A stretch of DNA of 64,000 bases, from NCBI RefSeq assembly GCF_000330885.1, contig NC_020062.1, forward strand, positions 1,310,374 to 1,374,373, in the 5' to 3' direction. This stretch comes from Rhizobium tropici CIAT 899 (GTDB taxonomy: Bacteria > Pseudomonadota > Alphaproteobacteria > Rhizobiales > Rhizobiaceae). How positions within the stretch are numbered: the first letter of the stretch is position 1; each line of letters opens with the position of its first letter. The position numbers were made by a program, and so were the translations under genes. This document shows positions 63,476 through 64,000 of the stretch, piece by piece. The notes under the pieces were generated by a model, which was given only the letters and a program-made list of their open reading frames with translations, made no database searches and was not told where the DNA came from.

Positions 63476-64000
63476 TCATGCAGCACGCCGCTTGCGGATC
63501 GTCTCCGCGCCGACAGCGAGAACGATGACGACACCGATGATGACCTGCTGCAGGAAGGGCGAGACGTTGAGCAGGTTGAGGCCGTTGCGCAGAACGCCGA
63601 TGATGAGGACGCCGATCAGCGTCCCACCAATGCCGCCTGCGCCTCCCGACAGAGACGTTCCGCCGATGACCACGGCCGCGATCGTGTCTAGCTCATAGCC
63701 AAAGCCGCTGGACGGCTGAACCGAGTCGAGGCGGGCGGCAAGAACGATGCCGGCAAGACCTGCAAGGACGGCACTCGCCACGTAGACAAGAATAGTCACA
63801 AGCTGGACGTTGATACCGGCAAGGCGCGCGACTTCGGGATTGCCGCCGACCGCATAGAGCATGCGGCCTTCTGCGCGGAAGTGCAGGAAAGTCCAGGCAG
63901 CTGCGACGACTGCGAGCATCAGGAAGACGGTTGCGGTCAGGATGCCGAAATGACGGTCAATGGCCAGCATCATGAACCAGTCGGGGAAGCCGACGATCTG
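63476..64000 (-). CDS. Sugar ABC transporter permease, RbsC-like (5' end cut by window)
   Basis: C-terminal 174 codons of a permease; the frame is open to the window edge. Three or more hydrophobic segments, with RbsC marks YAVGGNPEVARLAGINV and TIAAVVIGGTSLSGGAGGIGGTLIG near the end. It is transcribed ahead of the binding protein and ATPase, giving the order permease, binding protein, ATPase, SDR, isomerase, SDR. The missing 5' part should add about 150-160 residues. Confidence 0.92.
   Translation of the reverse strand, partial: QIVGFPDWFMMLAIDRHFGILTATVFLMLAVVAAAWTFLHFRAEGRMLYAVGGNPEVARLAGINVQLVTILVYVASAVLAGLAGIVLAARLDSVQPSSGFGYELDTIAAVVIGGTSLSGGAGGIGGTLIGVLIIGVLRNGLNLLNVSPFLQQVIIGVVIVLAVGAETIRKRRAA

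Overview
The window looks like part of a Rhizobium-type alphaproteobacterial genome (Rhizobiaceae). The base composition is GC-rich, the content is dominated by ABC uptake systems, short-chain dehydrogenases and one-component regulators, and there are rhizobial mosaic palindromes and an FMN riboswitch in front of ribB. No ribosomal, tRNA or replication genes were seen. The gene mix suits a secondary replicon or an accessory chromosomal region, but that is inference.

Layout. 1-7159: a sugar ABC importer (binding protein and two permeases, the last cut by the window edge), a GNAT acetyltransferase, a cytoplasmic (alpha/alpha)6 glycosidase-like protein and a ROK regulator with a clear upstream palindrome. 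7302-9161: an MsbA-type ABC exporter. 9781-18885: a small secreted protein, an AraC regulator, a 5' remnant of a branched-chain ketoacid dehydrogenase E1-alpha gene, an isobutyryl-CoA dehydrogenase-like gene, an aldehyde dehydrogenase, two SDRs, a SerA-type phosphoglycerate dehydrogenase and a secreted protein whose start codon lies in an 18-bp inverted repeat. 19475-23841: a chemoreceptor, then a SulP transporter paired with a beta carbonic anhydrase.

24273-32370: a creatininase-family hydrolase, a LysR regulator and a five-gene operon (plus a binding protein) for uptake and breakdown of an unknown, probably nitrogen-heterocyclic, compound. The parts are an NMT1/ThiY-like ABC importer, a CodA-like amidohydrolase, a GlcD-like FAD oxidase and an NQO-like reductase. 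32709-33879: a BON protein, a YqaA-type membrane protein and a decayed CsoR/RcnR-type regulator.

34201-44333: a urea ABC transporter operon urtABCDE. Divergent from it is an 1129-residue protein that joins an NCS1-like permease, an eight-cysteine cluster, a histidine kinase and a receiver. A LuxR-type response regulator overlaps its end. This is the most striking candidate signalling system in the window: a transporter-like sensor that may monitor urea or a related solute and control urt.

44349-50801: a haloacetate-dehalogenase-like hydrolase, tryptophan 2,3-dioxygenase, a His-rich secreted peptide, an MFS transporter and a DapA-family aldolase divergent from a LacI regulator with a perfect operator palindrome between them. 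51462-56594: a glycan module (acyltransferase, two GT2 glycosyltransferases, ABC exporter). 57088-58430: an inactivated IS6-family transposase fragment and ribB with its FMN riboswitch; a possible 30-codon leader frame lies between riboswitch and ribB. 58534-64000: a ribose-type ABC importer in one transcription unit with two SDRs and a triosephosphate isomerase paralogue, probably a sugar or polyol catabolic operon.
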